Shown here: positions 30,030 through 43,239 of the stretch, in pieces
Layout: each line of letters starts with the position of its first letter
Numbering within the stretch: the first letter of the stretch is position 1
NCBI RefSeq assembly: GCF_000699445.3
Contig: NC_067198.1
Location: 36,174,536-36,238,535, forward strand
DNA length: 64,000 nucleotides
Direction of reading: 5' to 3'
From: Schistosoma haematobium
Lineage: Eukaryota > Platyhelminthes > Trematoda > Strigeidida > Schistosomatidae
Made by a program: the position numbers and the translations under genes
Notes under the pieces: generated by a model
Told to the model about the DNA's origin: nothing
The model's database searches: none
The model's input: the letters and a program-made list of their open reading frames with translations, nothing else

Positions 30030-31280
30030 TTAAATGTACATTGTTACCTAAACAAATATGACCACTCAGCTATCCAACCAATAATTGTTCAGTTGATCAA
30101 ATCTAAATTACAATAAATAAGGAAGTTGATAAAGGATGCAAGAAAATTACCAATCACCACAAATAAATGTTATTCTATCCTGTCTGGATAGACCACTCAC
30201 AGATTCGTTCAAAAGATAATATTTGGTTGCTTTATATCACAGAGTGTGTCCAATTCTGGAAGAGTGCCTCAATTCACAACCAAAAATGAACAATTCCAGC
30301 CAGCCCAGACAACGCAATCAAAAGGAGGAACAAACCAATATGGCTGCCGCCAAGACTAAGTATAAAGTGAGACAACATAAGTGTAGTTCGGCAAGAAACA
30401 CGGAGACTTAGTGAAGGCACATTCCACCTTAATCGGGCATGTTATAAATGATGATCAAGCGTATGGTTTTTTGGGTTAATAAAGCTACTCCGCCACTCCT
30501 TTGGGTTTCTGGGTTTTTTCCTTCCTCACCGATTGTATTAGCTTCTCTCAATCAAAGCTTGGATTCGGCTTCCACCACGATGACAGAATGGTCTAGCTTC
30601 ACTAATTTCATTGACTCACTGATCTTCAAAGAGACTAACTTGAAGCCATCAAATTTTTAAAACCCAATACCTTGAAATGGTTCAAAATATCTTGATGTTC
30701 AGTTATTTGTCTTTTATTCTTCTGTATGTACCAAGTAATTTTCAGAATAAGTAACAAAAGACACAGACACTGTCTTCCGACTTGTATAGTTTAAAATATG
30801 TACTTCTTGGGAACTATATTTAGCATTAAACATTGGTACCGATTATGTGAAAGCAGGAGACGCCCGTTGAATCAGTTTTATGGAATTGTAGTGGTATTGG
30901 TTCCTAACCACAAGATCTCTGAAGCTGAACACATAACAGCGGAAAAGATCTGCATTCATTTATGTAACGCTTAAAGAAGGTCAAAAATGGTGAACTTGGG
31001 ACTAATTGCTCAGTATGGCATGACTCAGCCATTCGGACGTGGTCACTATATGTAACCTCTCGCTTTTTGTATGGAATGTGTTCTTCAGAAGCGCTAAGTA
31101 TCGTACCGCTGATTATCACGACGGGACGGGTCAGTGTGTACTACGATGTGACTTCCGCGTAAGATCTTACAGATTGGGTAGTCACATCATGACAAATATA
31201 CAGTCCACTTAGTGAAAACCTCCCTTCGTGATTAGGAAAAGGTAGTGTCAAGACAATACGCGGCTCGGTTCTATCACACT
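30030..31280. other. No gene seen; unidentified repeat near 31125
   Basis: The segment 31125-31195 (GTGACTTCCGCGTAAGATCT ... GTAGTCACATCATGACAAAT) resembles 2870-2940, so some dispersed repeat is present in both places. Nothing else is supported. Confidence 0.4.
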
Positions 31281-31294
31281 TGATCGACAGCGAT

Positions 31295-31471
31295 CATGTA
31301 CTGGACAGAAAAAAGTCATTTAAAGTTAGTTATTGTATTTCTACTAGTTTTACTTATGGCGTCCGATCTCGTCTCTTACACATAGCAGAAACTATAGGAA
31401 TTCGAGTCAACAATCCAAGTCTTTGTGTTCATAAGAGATTTGTAACACCCTTATTTTTCCCTTGGCTTTAA
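31295..31471 (+). pseudogene. Penelope-like element, C-terminal end of ORF
   Basis: Frame ending at TAA 31469-31471 reads FKVSYCIST, GVRSRLLHIAETIGI and NNPSLCVHKRFVTPLFFPW. It aligns residue by residue with the plus-strand fragment at 24918-25088 (FKVIYKVS, IAEALAI, PGLCVHKRLVQPL). The rest of the element upstream is absent or unrecognisable, so this is a strongly 5'-truncated copy. Confidence 0.7.
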
Positions 31472-31915
31472 TAAATGATTTTATTTATTACTATTTACCA
31501 AACTCTTTGTTCGTTTATTTTTCTTCACAACCTCCCACCCTCTTCTTCTCTCAAATATACGCCTCACGGTCCGATTATCTGAACACTTCTTATTACGTAA
31601 TCTTATAATCTTTCTGTGAGTGTTATTTCAGTGTCTATATTTTTCTTATTATTGACCTATTTCCGACGCTTTAACATTGACTTAAGCCTTTATTATTCTT
31701 ATCGAAACTAGTACACCTGTCGTCACACTGTCAATTTGTACTCTTCACTTATTATGTTTATTTCTTCAATCTTTTCCATTGTTATCATTGACTCATAAAC
31801 TACCTGAATTGGTTTAATAATTTCGTATATGCATACCAATATTGCTGTATATTAGAGTAGTGCCTGATGAAAATTTAATCGAAAACAATATTGTCCGTTT
31901 ATATATGTTATTCTA
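31472..31915 (+). other. Penelope 3' UTR with hammerhead-like motif
   Basis: About 440 bp after the stop codon. Its last 95 bp match 25936-26030. The core-like elements are CTGATGA at 31864-31870 and GAAA at 31881-31884, followed by ACAATATTGTCC. Here the GAAA box is intact, but the U before the cleavage site reads C, so self-cleavage is unlikely. The two copies each keep what the other has lost. Confidence 0.5.
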
Positions 31916-32634
31916 AATCACAACATGGGAATTTTTCAAAGATAAATGTTCTGATAAGTCTGCAAGGTCACGGCGCGACGTGACATGGAAATCATCTCCA
32001 CTAGATAATCATTACAGAAATTCGTAACCCTGTTCTGATCTTAATAATTGTCCTTTTTAAACTTGTATATGTTCCGTCAAATCATCCTATCAAAGGGAGC
32101 GGAAATAATAAGTTAATTATGTTTTAACAAGTGCCAATATATTTTAATCAGACGATTTAGCAAATCGGTTATTATTGTTACTAATAATGGCTTTATCCAG
32201 TATTATACGTTTAGTACATCATGGAATCCTGACAGACAATAGTCCAACAATATTCTACCTACGAAAAGAGAAAAGCAATTGATAACTGCATGCACATATA
32301 CATGATGAGAGTGAATACCTATACACAGCGCGAAGCGCATAAAATTTTGGAAACCGGTTTATAAAACCACGACCAGTATATTAAGAGCCACTCAGATTTT
32401 ATGGTCATCAAGCAAGAATCAGTATATAAAGACAACTACACGCTGTTATCTACACTCAAATAAAAAAGCTTATGTTTAGGTGAATATTTGCACCCGTGAA
32501 AATACATACTACGCAATTAATACAGGTTTCATGAACACATTTAGTAGTTTGCTTTCTCCTGCTTATAAAGGAATGTATGATAATAGGAATGATAAAAATG
32601 AGCCCATTCGTAGAAGACCTAGTTTCATCTGGCT

Positions 32635-32941
<307 letters not shown>

Positions 32942-33459
32942 CTAACCACAATTATTTGGTGAGCCAATGTTTTTTTCTAATCAAAATTATTTAACATAAG
33001 TTGGGCATTGGGCAGAAAGTTTATGATAATAAAATAATCCTATTTTCGTAGTATTTAATAAGTAAGAAGTTGAATTTCTGACGTTTCGTGGCTTAATGTA
33101 GCTTACAAAAATATAATTATTTCATTACTAGTATTCAGCATCAGCTGAGCATGTTCTGTTTTGGTTACACAGTTAAATATATTCCCATTTTCTTGTATAA
33201 ACATTAGATTCGGTGCCTGTGTGTTAAACGCAGTTAAATAAACTAACGATGAATAACATTCGTGAAATACAGACTATACTTAACTTCGTACATCTTACAT
33301 CGACTGATCATTGTAGTGTAAGATAGAAAATAGAAGTCGTACATGTAGGTGATCTGGATGTGCATACTTCATACATTCAAATTCGTAGACATATTTAAAG
33401 AGATAGATGAGAATTCTCCAGACTGCCAAGGCCTTCTCAAAATGTCCAAGTATAAATAA

Positions 33460-33461
<2 letters not shown>

Positions 33462-33534
<73 letters not shown>
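33462..33534. repeat. TA dinucleotide microsatellite
   Basis: About 36 uninterrupted TA units, directly followed by a different repeat (33535-33700). Confidence 0.99.
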
Positions 33535-33538
<4 letters not shown>

Positions 33539-33617
33539 AAAGCGTATGAGGGCGGCTCACGGGTGAACTTGGAGAAGCTCTAGTAAGCTCAGAAGGAGCC
33601 TAAGCTATTTCATTCAA

Positions 33618-33703
33618 TCATCTTTTGGAAGAATATTCCAGAGTCTTTGCGTCTAGCCTCCCTATTGGACAAATGCTAAAATCCCCCTGTATGCTGACTG
33701 GAT
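33618..33703 (+). repeat. Inverted repeat arm, partner at 34872-34957
   Basis: CATCTTTTGGAAGAATATTC through CTGTATGC..ACTGGAT is repeated in inverted orientation at 34872-34957 with few mismatches. Both copies keep an open frame (HLLEEYSRVxASS.PIGQML), but no known domain. They may be two inverted copies of a dispersed repeat or the ends of a 1.3-kb unit. Confidence 0.65.
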
Positions 33704-34871
33704 GACTGTAATGATGATTTCGTTTTTACTGAAAACTATAAATACCTGGGAGTTTTGTACCATATTTGAAACTGTTTGGGATGGAATTCTTTTCACTTGT
33801 CTTCTGTCTTCTCATTTGCAACTGGAGGGTTCTAGCGTTCGATATATCAAGAACCTAAGCTCTAGATATAACAAGTGTAGAAGAAAATTCTCAAAACTTC
33901 AACATCATTTTATGGTCAACAACAATAGTTGTAAGATCAAATGAAATGATGAGATACCAAAAATGACAAAACTTACCTTCAAACTAAATTTGATTGATAA
34001 CGCCAAAGTGATTTCAGACGGTTATTTGTCAAAGTACCAATCATCTGATGAAAAATTTGCAATTATTTAACTTTATATGGTTTTGACTTGATCCCAGGTT
34101 TTAAAGTACTTGCGGCTTATAATCCTCTGAATATATCACTCGTATCCACAGCAACTAGATACTCAGTAATTGTTTGACTGGTTGATGGGAGAGTTATCCA
34201 TAATACTATAGAGAATAGCAACTCAGAGATTTTTTTAGCCATATTTCTAGACAACATCATAATCAACACTTAGGAATGAATATGTGGACAGTCAGGAAAT
34301 CCTAGATGGGAGAAACACTTACTCTGGTGTCTGATATCTACAAGTAAACACGAAAAACAAAACGGGATAAAATTTTATCACATATTTCATGTAAGCGTAT
34401 CTGGAAGAAATAAACTGGACTGGAAAGTTGTAGCAAAAAACCGAAAAAACATGACTTATTTCAAAAAATTAGCACCAACATCTAGAACATCCCATAAATC
34501 AGGGAATTTCGGCACACTGAAATATTAAATAATACAGAGACACTAAAAAGCTAGAGTACAAACACAGAGCACGGAACAAACCACCCACCATTCCTTACAA
34601 AGATGGAGTAAATGAAAATTCCTGCTTAATTCTGATTGGTTGCAAAGTAGTGCCAAAATTACGAACTGTACCTGAATAAATAAATTATTCCATTTTTTTT
34701 AATGTTCATACGTGTTTATATCTTCTAATCTTCATCCATATATTTTGTTATAAGGTCACACTAACCTTGAACTATTTTATTATTATTATTATCATATTTT
34801 ACAGACAAGTAACGCAGTAAAAAAGACACTATAAATTCCTTCTCTGCTATTTTAATATAAGTTTATATATA

Positions 34872-34957
34872 TCCAGTTTGCATACAGGGGATTTTTAGCA
34901 TTTGTCCAATAGGGAAACTAGACGCAGAGACTCTGGAATATTCTTCCAAAAGATGAT
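34872..34957 (-). repeat. Inverted repeat arm, partner at 33618-33703
   Basis: See 33618-33703. A minus-strand Asn-rich open frame (up to 35163) reads into this arm (VVSSFGRIFQSL), but it has no ATG or good splice acceptor and is not called as a gene. Confidence 0.65.
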
Positions 34958-35169
34958 ACAACTGGAACAATAAGATCCTGACTACTCATTGTTTGTCTTT
35001 TTTGACTTCGTTTCACACCAGTTTTATGTACATATTTCACACGCACATTATTACTATTATTATTATCATATATTTTGGCTGAATATCTGTAATTATTGCA
35101 GTTATTATATTCACTGATCTGATTGCTCAGGGTTTCTCGATTTAGCCATTTTCCGTTATACACATGCTT

Positions 35170-37970
35170 AGTTTATTTATAATTACTAGAATACGGTATG
35201 GACACACCTTGAGTATCTTACTTCATCAAAGGCACCCAATACTATTAGTTATTTCAGCAAACCAATCACATCTCTGAGCCATATCAAATATTGACACACA
35301 CACACACACACACTTCTTCCTCATATAAGAAAGAAGTTTGAGATACTAATAGTTTTTTAATAACTACTTCTATTCACCTCGTAATAAAACTATATCAATA
35401 TGAATTGCTTTCGAAAGTAAGAATATGTACAATGTTAATAAACATTATTTTTCTCCTAACTTTTCTCTCCCAAATTCCTAATACTTTAAAGTCACATGTA
35501 ACTCATTATTTCTTTAAGCACTCCGTTTTATATTAACCCTGAATTTATTTTCATTTCTAGATTTCAAATTACAGCATATTGTAACTATTATCATTAAGTA
35601 GCCTTACGTCTTCACCGATGTATTGTTAAATACAATACCTTTAACTTAACAGACAGTCATTTCATTTTTACTGGTTTCATTAAAAAGATGACAATAAAAT
35701 AAAAATGTCTAAACAATTCCATACTTAATTGATTTACTGAGAATACCCATAATCCTGGACGATCGAGAGATAGGTCAATAAAACATAGGTGCAAACTCTA
35801 TTGCAGACAATCGGACCTTTAGTCAGTAGACGCAGAAATAACCCGTTTGAGAAGAGTCTTTGATCCATTATCCCTTACTCGTTTCAAAGTGTTAACCAAT
35901 TTTTAAACTTCCACTACATATTTTATGATAATATACTCAGGCTACTCACAAGTAGCCTAACTAAAAAGGTCAATATTCTTTAATTAAGCCTGATTTTCTG
36001 TTAATATCACGATTGTGTAGTATATTATGTATACACTTCGTTTGTAAGAATAAATACATTGATTTCTATCGTTCATTACCATCGCACTGTTTAGGAGTTG
36101 TAATAATCAGAAATTGAGTATGGTGAACTGATAATTGAAGTACTGACTAATTTGACTCACTTGGGTCAGTCATAATGATCATACGAAAAGTAATTTATAG
36201 AGTTAAGTTACCCAAATAGAGAAACAACTGGTTTTTTAAACCATACTTCAATGCCTGCCAGTAAAATCAAGATTCATATTGATCTGATCTGGATACAGAT
36301 TTTCATAAATCTTTCATTTACTTCCTTTTGCTTCCATAATCCTGACATTGACAAGTTAAAAAATATTTTACTTTGATTTGTGCAAAACGCCACAACTTTC
36401 CGAGACAAAATGCAGACAATAAATAAATTTAGACCGTCAGGAAAGAACACATCTTCATTGTTTAATGACTGAAACAGTTCGTGGTAGTTATTCAGGCTTT
36501 ATCAGTTTGTTGCGAACACTTTTTTCAGACACACTTGATGAATTCATAGAAACTAACTTCTGACGAATAATGCCGTATGTAAGTTGTACGACTATTTACT
36601 AACCAACTAATTGACCTTGATAACCACTAGATTTTGATCAGAAAACAACTTTGTCGTAAACTGACCATTTAAAAACAAATAATTACACAATAATTCATTC
36701 TGTGTATACAGATTTATACTTTGATTACACCTTTACAGTAGTTTAGCTTATCAAAAGGCCAAAAGTGATGATTCTAAACGTTTGATCAATGTCTTCTATA
36801 CTATCTTATCATTCAAATGAGGCTTTTTTTATTTGGTCAATCTTACAACAGTGAATTTTCACGACTTAACATAAAACATACTTAGTTCCAAGACCAGATA
36901 GATCGATACCTGGTCAATGAATGACCCCAATTCGATTAAATAAGAATATCTTTATCTTTTCTAGTCTACTTCTTGAAATAATTGTGAAACTTATTAAGGT
37001 CGACTGAAACGGAACAAATGATTCTTCATTCTTTCATATTTAATGATAATTTAATCAATTTTCCTTTTCAGCTTTTCTTAAAAGTAGAACGAAGAAATAT
37101 TTATACCAACGGATTTTCTCTTACTGATTAATTTACCATTCCATTCTGTTTAATGATTATCAAAAAAATTGTAAAACGTAAACAATCAATTGTTTTCGAA
37201 GTTTTGATTTATGATTGGATTTATTAATCGATTAGCTGACCTATTCATTCAATTGTTCTGAATTTGCTATTGTCCTATTTACTGAGTCAAAATCTAAAAA
37301 AAAAACAGTGACCTTGAATGACCTATTTTGAAATGATTTTGTCTAAAATATATACTATAAACATAACAGACCGGCATATGATTTGTTATATCGATTTATA
37401 TTTTGAACGATTATCAACCAATCGGAAAATAGTAGATCACGTGGTGAAAATGAATAATATAATGCACCTAAAATTCTTTTAAAAATGAATAGGCGGAAAA
37501 ATCAATCCATCGGTCAAAAAAAATATAACCATAACACTCATTTTTTCTTGGTATTTTCCTACGGGGAGTTGCCATGACTTCTTTATAACTTATAACAAAT
37601 AAGATTACCATAGATCGAATAAATTATACCCTAGAGGGCTTTTCATCGTGATTTACAGTGATTTTAATGAGCCCAACTATGTATATAAAGCTCAGAATAA
37701 TAAGGTTTATTTTTATGATATTACAATGTTTGCTGTATTTTTATTGTTCAATTTTATTTATAGGGATAACTTGTGAAATGTCAGTTTCAGACAAATCATA
37801 TTATTAAGGTTATATAGTGTCGGTAAAGTTCAACGAACTTGAGATCTTAAGCCAATTAGGATACGGCAAACATCTATAAATTACTTATTACGCTAACATT
37901 AAAACCTAGGACATACAATTTAGGATTCTTGACTTACAGTTAGTATCGATTCATGACACAACTGGCTGGG
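35170..37970. other. No gene seen; AT-rich
   Basis: Only short frames. A small CA microsatellite lies at about 35293-35313. Nothing else recognisable. Confidence 0.5.
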
Positions 37971-37974
37971 GTGT

Positions 37975-38275
37975 ATAGCTCAGGTTTACGCATAGTGAAT
38001 GGTAGTGGAATCCTGGACGAGCATTTTGTCCTACTTGAGACATATCAGTTAGATGTACCTAAATCCTAGTGTTGATTTTTACAGCTAGACTCGAACCCAA
38101 TACCTTTCGTCCCAAACACTAGTGTGATACTAGTTTCGAGACTTGATGTGAACATCAACACTGGAATCCAGCTACAATAAGCAAACGAGTCCCAAATGAA
38201 GTGAAATGCGCATCCCGGTTCCCACTGCTGACCGTTATCTAACTTCACTAAAAGCTTGTGACTAAATTACAGTGT
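37975..38275 (-). repeat. Sm-alpha-like SINE with decayed hammerhead
   Basis: On the minus strand a box-B-like GGGTTCGAGTCT (about 38090-38100) is followed, about 30-40 bases on, by the hammerhead region at 38007-38060. This reads GGTACATCTAA, then CTGATAT where the core should be CTGATGA, a stem II GTCTC...GTAGGAC, AAAAT where it should be GAAAC, and TCGTCCAGGATTCC. This order and most bases match the hammerhead of schistosome Sm-alpha repeats. Two core positions are changed, so it is probably inactive. Confidence 0.6.
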
Positions 38276-38279
38276 CTAA

Positions 38280-41200
38280 TCGACCCACTGAAGATATATA
38301 AATGCCAATAAATACTGATCAGTTGCAGGCCATAGGATAAAAACATGTAGAACATGAAAACGCTTATAAACAAATCAGTATTCATTAAACCTCTTAGTCA
38401 TAAGCTTAAAGATCTGACGCTTTGCTTAGAAATTGGAAAGTTGTTTCGGAGTTGTTTTCTAAGTATACTTAAAAGCAAATAGACTCATGATATTCTCACG
38501 AACTTGTGGACCACAATCATATGATAACTAACCAGCTCCTGTTGATACGATCTTGTTGATTATTAGTTACGCAACAAATTCATAAGTTAAATCTTGTTAC
38601 GTTCCAACACATTTAGGTGATTTCTTGAGGAACAATGTTGACTTTATTATTAGGAGAATCAGATGATTCCGACAGTTCACATTGTCAAATATATAATGAA
38701 TCAATGGGGATTACCTAAAAAGCTAGCATGGTTAGCAACAATTATCCAAAACTACCGTATAACAATCTATCTCCTGATAAATCATAAATACATCTTTCAA
38801 ATGTTGTCAAATCTCATAATGAAAAGTATTGCTAAAAGCTAAATAATAGAACTCTCCATTCGTATGTCGTCAGAAATCCTAATTTTTCTTATTTAATTTA
38901 TCGTTTTTGATTAGACTACTTATTAGTAACATAAAAGAAAAGGCATGTGGTAACGTCTAGTTTCTTGATATTTAGCTGACCTTAGTATTCCATAGTCATT
39001 ATTTTAAAAAATACACTCATATGATACTGTAATCTCGGTTGATTTTTAACTGCATTTAATTCTACTCAGCAAGATCCCAGTTATAAATTTTACAAGTGTC
39101 TTAGTGTTAAGCATCCAGGGTAGTGAGCTAAGTCTATGAAATATATATTGAGCTTTCAGCATAGTTGTTTAATTTTTTAAAAATCAGCGTTTCATAAAAT
39201 CTTTAAAAATACTCTTCCCGACTTTTAAACTATTACTAAATCACATTTTGAAGGTGGTGGAGAAGATTTTTGGTTCAGATAGAGGATCTTGGTATAGATT
39301 CGTTCTCTGCGCTGAATAGTTTAGTCATGGAGCTTTCATTATCCTTCTAAACAACATCATCGGTACAAACATGAGGTAGAAATGAGATATTTGAACTTCT
39401 TCATCTAAGTAAAACTAGTCAGCCCAGAGAACGAATGTCTACCAAAATCTGCTTCATCTTCACTTTGACTCAGTTTTCGTCTGTTTCACATTCACTAATT
39501 TGTTTAATAACATGAAAACTTTCTGGTAAATAATCTCTCCTCTTAAGCTGTAATGATCAGAATTTGAGATATCCCGAATCGCTTCGAAATACTTAGATTA
39601 TTATAACATACTATGAGGTTTGTGCTAACTTTCATCGTTATGTTGAAGATACTATGATCTGTACACGTTTGAGTCTTGATTCTGTCTTAAGATCTCGCTC
39701 GTTAAATGGATTCTATTTGGTAAATAATACAGCCTCGTAAATCAGTTAGTTATATTCCCATTATTCTTAGAAAATAGAAGCTTGATTTGTATAGAGGAGT
39801 GTCCTATATTTCTTACTCATCAAGGATGATTTTCCTCAAAGGAGTCACTCTTTTCCCGTTTTCTTTCCACTTTCTTTCCTACATGAATATTTCTCTACTA
39901 GTGAAAACATGTTAAATATCCAAATAATCTGACTGAATACATTATAGTTCCTTTTTTTCTTCTGATTACTTTGGAATGAATTCGGTCTTAGGGAATAATG
40001 AAAAGTGGTTTATTTTGATTGATAATCTAGAGCATTGGTGTCTCACACAAGAGAGACTATATTGTATTCGAATGACATCTATTCTACTGATCATCCTTTT
40101 ATAAAAAATGTGTCAAATTTTCATTTATCTTGATGTAATATTTTCCTCTTATATATGTCCTGTTCTTTGTATATTTTATCAATATAAAGAAAAGTGTTTC
40201 ATTTCACTCGTTTTATGAAAAGATTATGTGGTTTTAATGATCTAATACTCTGAAGTTGTCAATTTCTACCTATTACCTATTCACCTATACTGTACCACAT
40301 TATTTTTTCCTGAATTTTTGACGAAAGACTACTTTTTATTATGTAGGTCATTGAATGTCATTAGTATGGTTTAAGTGTAAATCTTCACTCTATTATGAAG
40401 ATGACTGTGAACAGACATTTGAAATTTAGCAAACAATTGACAAGTGCTATTTTATTAAGTATAAATAAACTTACATACTGACAACTTCATCCATTTGTAC
40501 ATCTGACAGGAAGAAAAACAGGTATACTCTAATTTGTTCATAAAAATACAGAAGCTTTGTAATACCTGATTTATCACTGACCAAAAATAATTGAGTTTGG
40601 AGAGGAAGGAATGTTAATCACTCCTCCAAAGAATCCATTATTATTATTATTATTATTAATATTATTATTATTATTATTACGCACATTTATTTTTTCTGAA
40701 GTGTAAATACAGACTAAGAGGAGGTTGTTGAAATATTTTATGTAAATTCTATGCTGTACTTAACATACTGTATTGTATAAAGCGATTATTATCATACATT
40801 TTTGGAAAAGAAACAAAGTTGGTGGTTAAATGTTTGTAACTTAGCTAAATTAGACTATTTTTTTCTGAATTAAACCGATGTATCTTATTCAGTTTTTGAT
40901 CGATTTGTAAACATAAAACTGTAGTCGTTTTTTACTGACCTAAACAATACCTCAATTAGGAAGGTGTTTGCTATTGAAAGGTTTCTACTATTCTATCTTG
41001 TCCAAAATACAACTGATTACCTTCGAGTATTCAACAGTGAATAGAATCCAATAGTATCATGTCATCTAAGATTTTTGTTAGATTCATTGTTACATAGAGT
41101 AAAAAAATTATATTGCATTGAGCAAATTAACAGATGTCCCAATATCATATTGAAATGTAACTGAATTGTTTACTTTAAAAAGGTCACATGCCTACGTGTC

Positions 41201-41460
41201 TATTGACTGGATCATTTTGAATGATTATTAAAATAAACGTCAACTGTTAGCATTTTATCCATTCTTGTTCAGTAAATATATTTCCAGATGTGAATAAACT
41301 TTTAACAACACTAAATGTTAAACTACTGCGTTCAAATGTATTTTGCAAATAGTTCCAGTCATAATCTTTACAAGTTCTTTGATGAATGATTTCACTTTGA
41401 TTCAAGACTATACTTTCTTCTATAAGAACTAATTATATGGATTCGTTGAAATTAGACATT
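38280..41460. other. No gene seen; AT-rich
   Basis: No coding region, RNA gene or element end is supported. An ATT microsatellite lies at about 40639-40679 (ATTATTATT with one interruption). Confidence 0.5.
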
Positions 41461-41465
41461 AACAC

Positions 41466-41650
41466 CGTTGGGTGCTGACTCAGTGGTCTCATGGTTAAGC
41501 GTTCGCGCGCGAGACTGATAGGTCCTGGGTTCGAGTCTCGCGGGGGTTGGAGTCGTGGATGCGCATTGCTGAGGAGTATTATACTAGGACGAAACGGCCG
41601 TTCAGTTCCTCCAGGTTTTCCATGGTGGTCTAGCTTCAATTGACTCATGA
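41466..41650 (+). repeat. tRNA-like SINE with hammerhead core, best copy
   Basis: Pol III promoter-like boxes TGGTCTCATGG (about 41484) and GGTTCGAGTCT (41528) are followed by a hammerhead-type segment. CTGAGGA at 41569-41575 fits the CUGANGA consensus. Next come a stem-loop ending TAGGAC, GAAAC at 41591-41595, the short self-complementary CGGCCG, and TTCAG as the other side of stem I. Both catalytic boxes are intact. Stem I (GCATTG against CAGTTC) and the 5' side of stem II are weakened. Related repeats in flukes are known to yield self-cleaving RNA. Other copies are at 48490, 51225, 51815, 57975, 60560 and 60790. Confidence 0.8.
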
Positions 41651-42327
41651 TTTCAACTATTGAAACTAATGTTATTAACCTTTAACAGAATGTTCTTATA
41701 AATAAATTAATCAGCTCAAACTCAATGAATTCGTAAGTTTAAAAGAAAATAATAGTGAATATAACAATCAAACTATTAATGACCTTCTTTTTTCTTTTGT
41801 TAAAAAATAATAAAATTAGTTGCTATCATCATTGGAATATTGATTTCTGTCGATCATATAAACAAAGTTCATTGAATAATTACTACTACTAAATTGTAGG
41901 TTGAATTTTAGATTCATTCAAATATTTAATCAATATTTCACGTGACTTTCAATACAATCACTTGTGTACACATTTAATTTTGAATAAACGTTTTGTTTTT
42001 TATTTTATTTTGAAATTATAAATCACCGTTTATAGTTAGCGGCTTATCTCTTTTTCTCGGTACATTATTTTATTCTAAAGATTTTTAATTAAGAGTACCT
42101 ATTATCATTATTATTATACATACTGACCTTAGGTTAATCAATTCACGAATGATATTCATTCTAATGATAGAACAATTCAACATTGAAAGTTGTTCCATAA
42201 ATTTATTTTCTTTTTTTGGTACCATTTTTAATATTTACCTATCACTGTTCTATAGATTGAAGTTAAAAAGATTGAATAATTTAAATAATTATTATATTTA
42301 CTAATTAATTAGTTAAAAAGTTATACT

Positions 42328-42842
42328 CGTTGTATCCGAGTGAAGATTAAATTATGGGTAACTTTTGGGAACTATTTATAGACTGTTGTACATATATACT
42401 TATTGTATAACTGTCAAGTAACTAGATTATATATATTTATATTCGTTTTATCATAATCTTTTATTTGATCTGTTGACTGCTATTATACGATTCTACTATT
42501 CTTAAGTTATTCCCAATCTATTTCTTACAGTCTCTCACACTCATAGACACTTTTGACTTGATCTTGTATAATTGTTATTTTCTATTTTATGGCGTTTTGC
42601 GGTCTGGTTTGCTTGCATATAAACTATGTATGTCTGAAATACATTATTCATACAGTGAGATTGACTTTTGAACTCGACGGGCAGGACTAGACGGGAGGGA
42701 CCAATAAGGATTCAGAGTTGACGCAAGGTTGCTACTGATGTTCTGACCTGTTATTGCTTTAGCAAAAGAACAAGGTCATATAAGTCGATATGTGGATTGG
42801 CGATTTTGTCACGTGACAATTAACGGAGTGAAAGTCACAGCA
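42328..42842 (+). repeat. LTR copy, left part of a composite unit
   Basis: Longest copy of the LTR family (515 bp), from CGTTGTATCC (first T changed to C) to AGTCACAGCA. It continues directly into RTE coding sequence at GTTAC (42843). The five bases before it (ATACT, 42323-42327) recur after the partial LTR at 43235-43239. Confidence 0.75.
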
Positions 42843-43011
42843 GTTACGATTTTGAAACACCAAACTCGGTGACTTGGACATGAATTACGAATGTCTTCCC
42901 AGCAAATCCCTCATTGTCCATTATTCACTGACCTATGGACTGATTGGGAAAAGCGGAGAGGTGGTCAGTGCATGACATGGTGCCGTGATACGAAAGAAAT
43001 CTGTACAGGAC
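42843..43011 (+). pseudogene. RTE 3' coding fragment inside the LTR composite
   Basis: Reads ILKHQTR, LGHELRMSSQQIPH, WEKRRGGQCMTWCRDTKE. This is homologous to LKHRLRWLGHVLRMSSQRIP and KKRRGGQCMTWCRGMKE of the long RTE. It begins at exactly the RTE position where the minus-strand fragment at 17843 stops. Confidence 0.8.
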
Positions 43012-43234
43012 TGGCTGGCATATGTGGGTATATAAATCAAGTATGTCTGAAATTTATGGTTCATACAGTAGAAGCTGCGTTCTGAAGTCAACAGGCAGGG
43101 CTAGACGAGAAGGACTAGTAAGAACTCTAGGCTGCTCGTACTAATTTAACACATCATTGGTCGAGGTCATATAAGTCGTATTCGAATAGGCGATCGTATC
43201 ACGTGACATAACCAACCGGGCAAAAGTCAGAACA
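43012..43234 (+). repeat. Partial LTR, right part of the composite unit
   Basis: Begins within the LTR at the GGTATATAAA box and runs to the LTR end (AAAGTCAGAACA). It is followed by ATACT (43235-43239), matching the bases that precede the left LTR at 42328. Confidence 0.7.
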
Positions 43235-43239
43235 ATACT

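Noticed and set aside
34918..35163. Asn-rich minus-strand frame as a host exon
   Set aside because: Starts with GTG just after a stop, lacks a good acceptor, and its end lies inside an inverted repeat.
41484..41540. A functional tRNA gene
   Set aside because: Box A and box B are present, but the cloverleaf does not close, and the sequence continues into the SINE with a hammerhead core.
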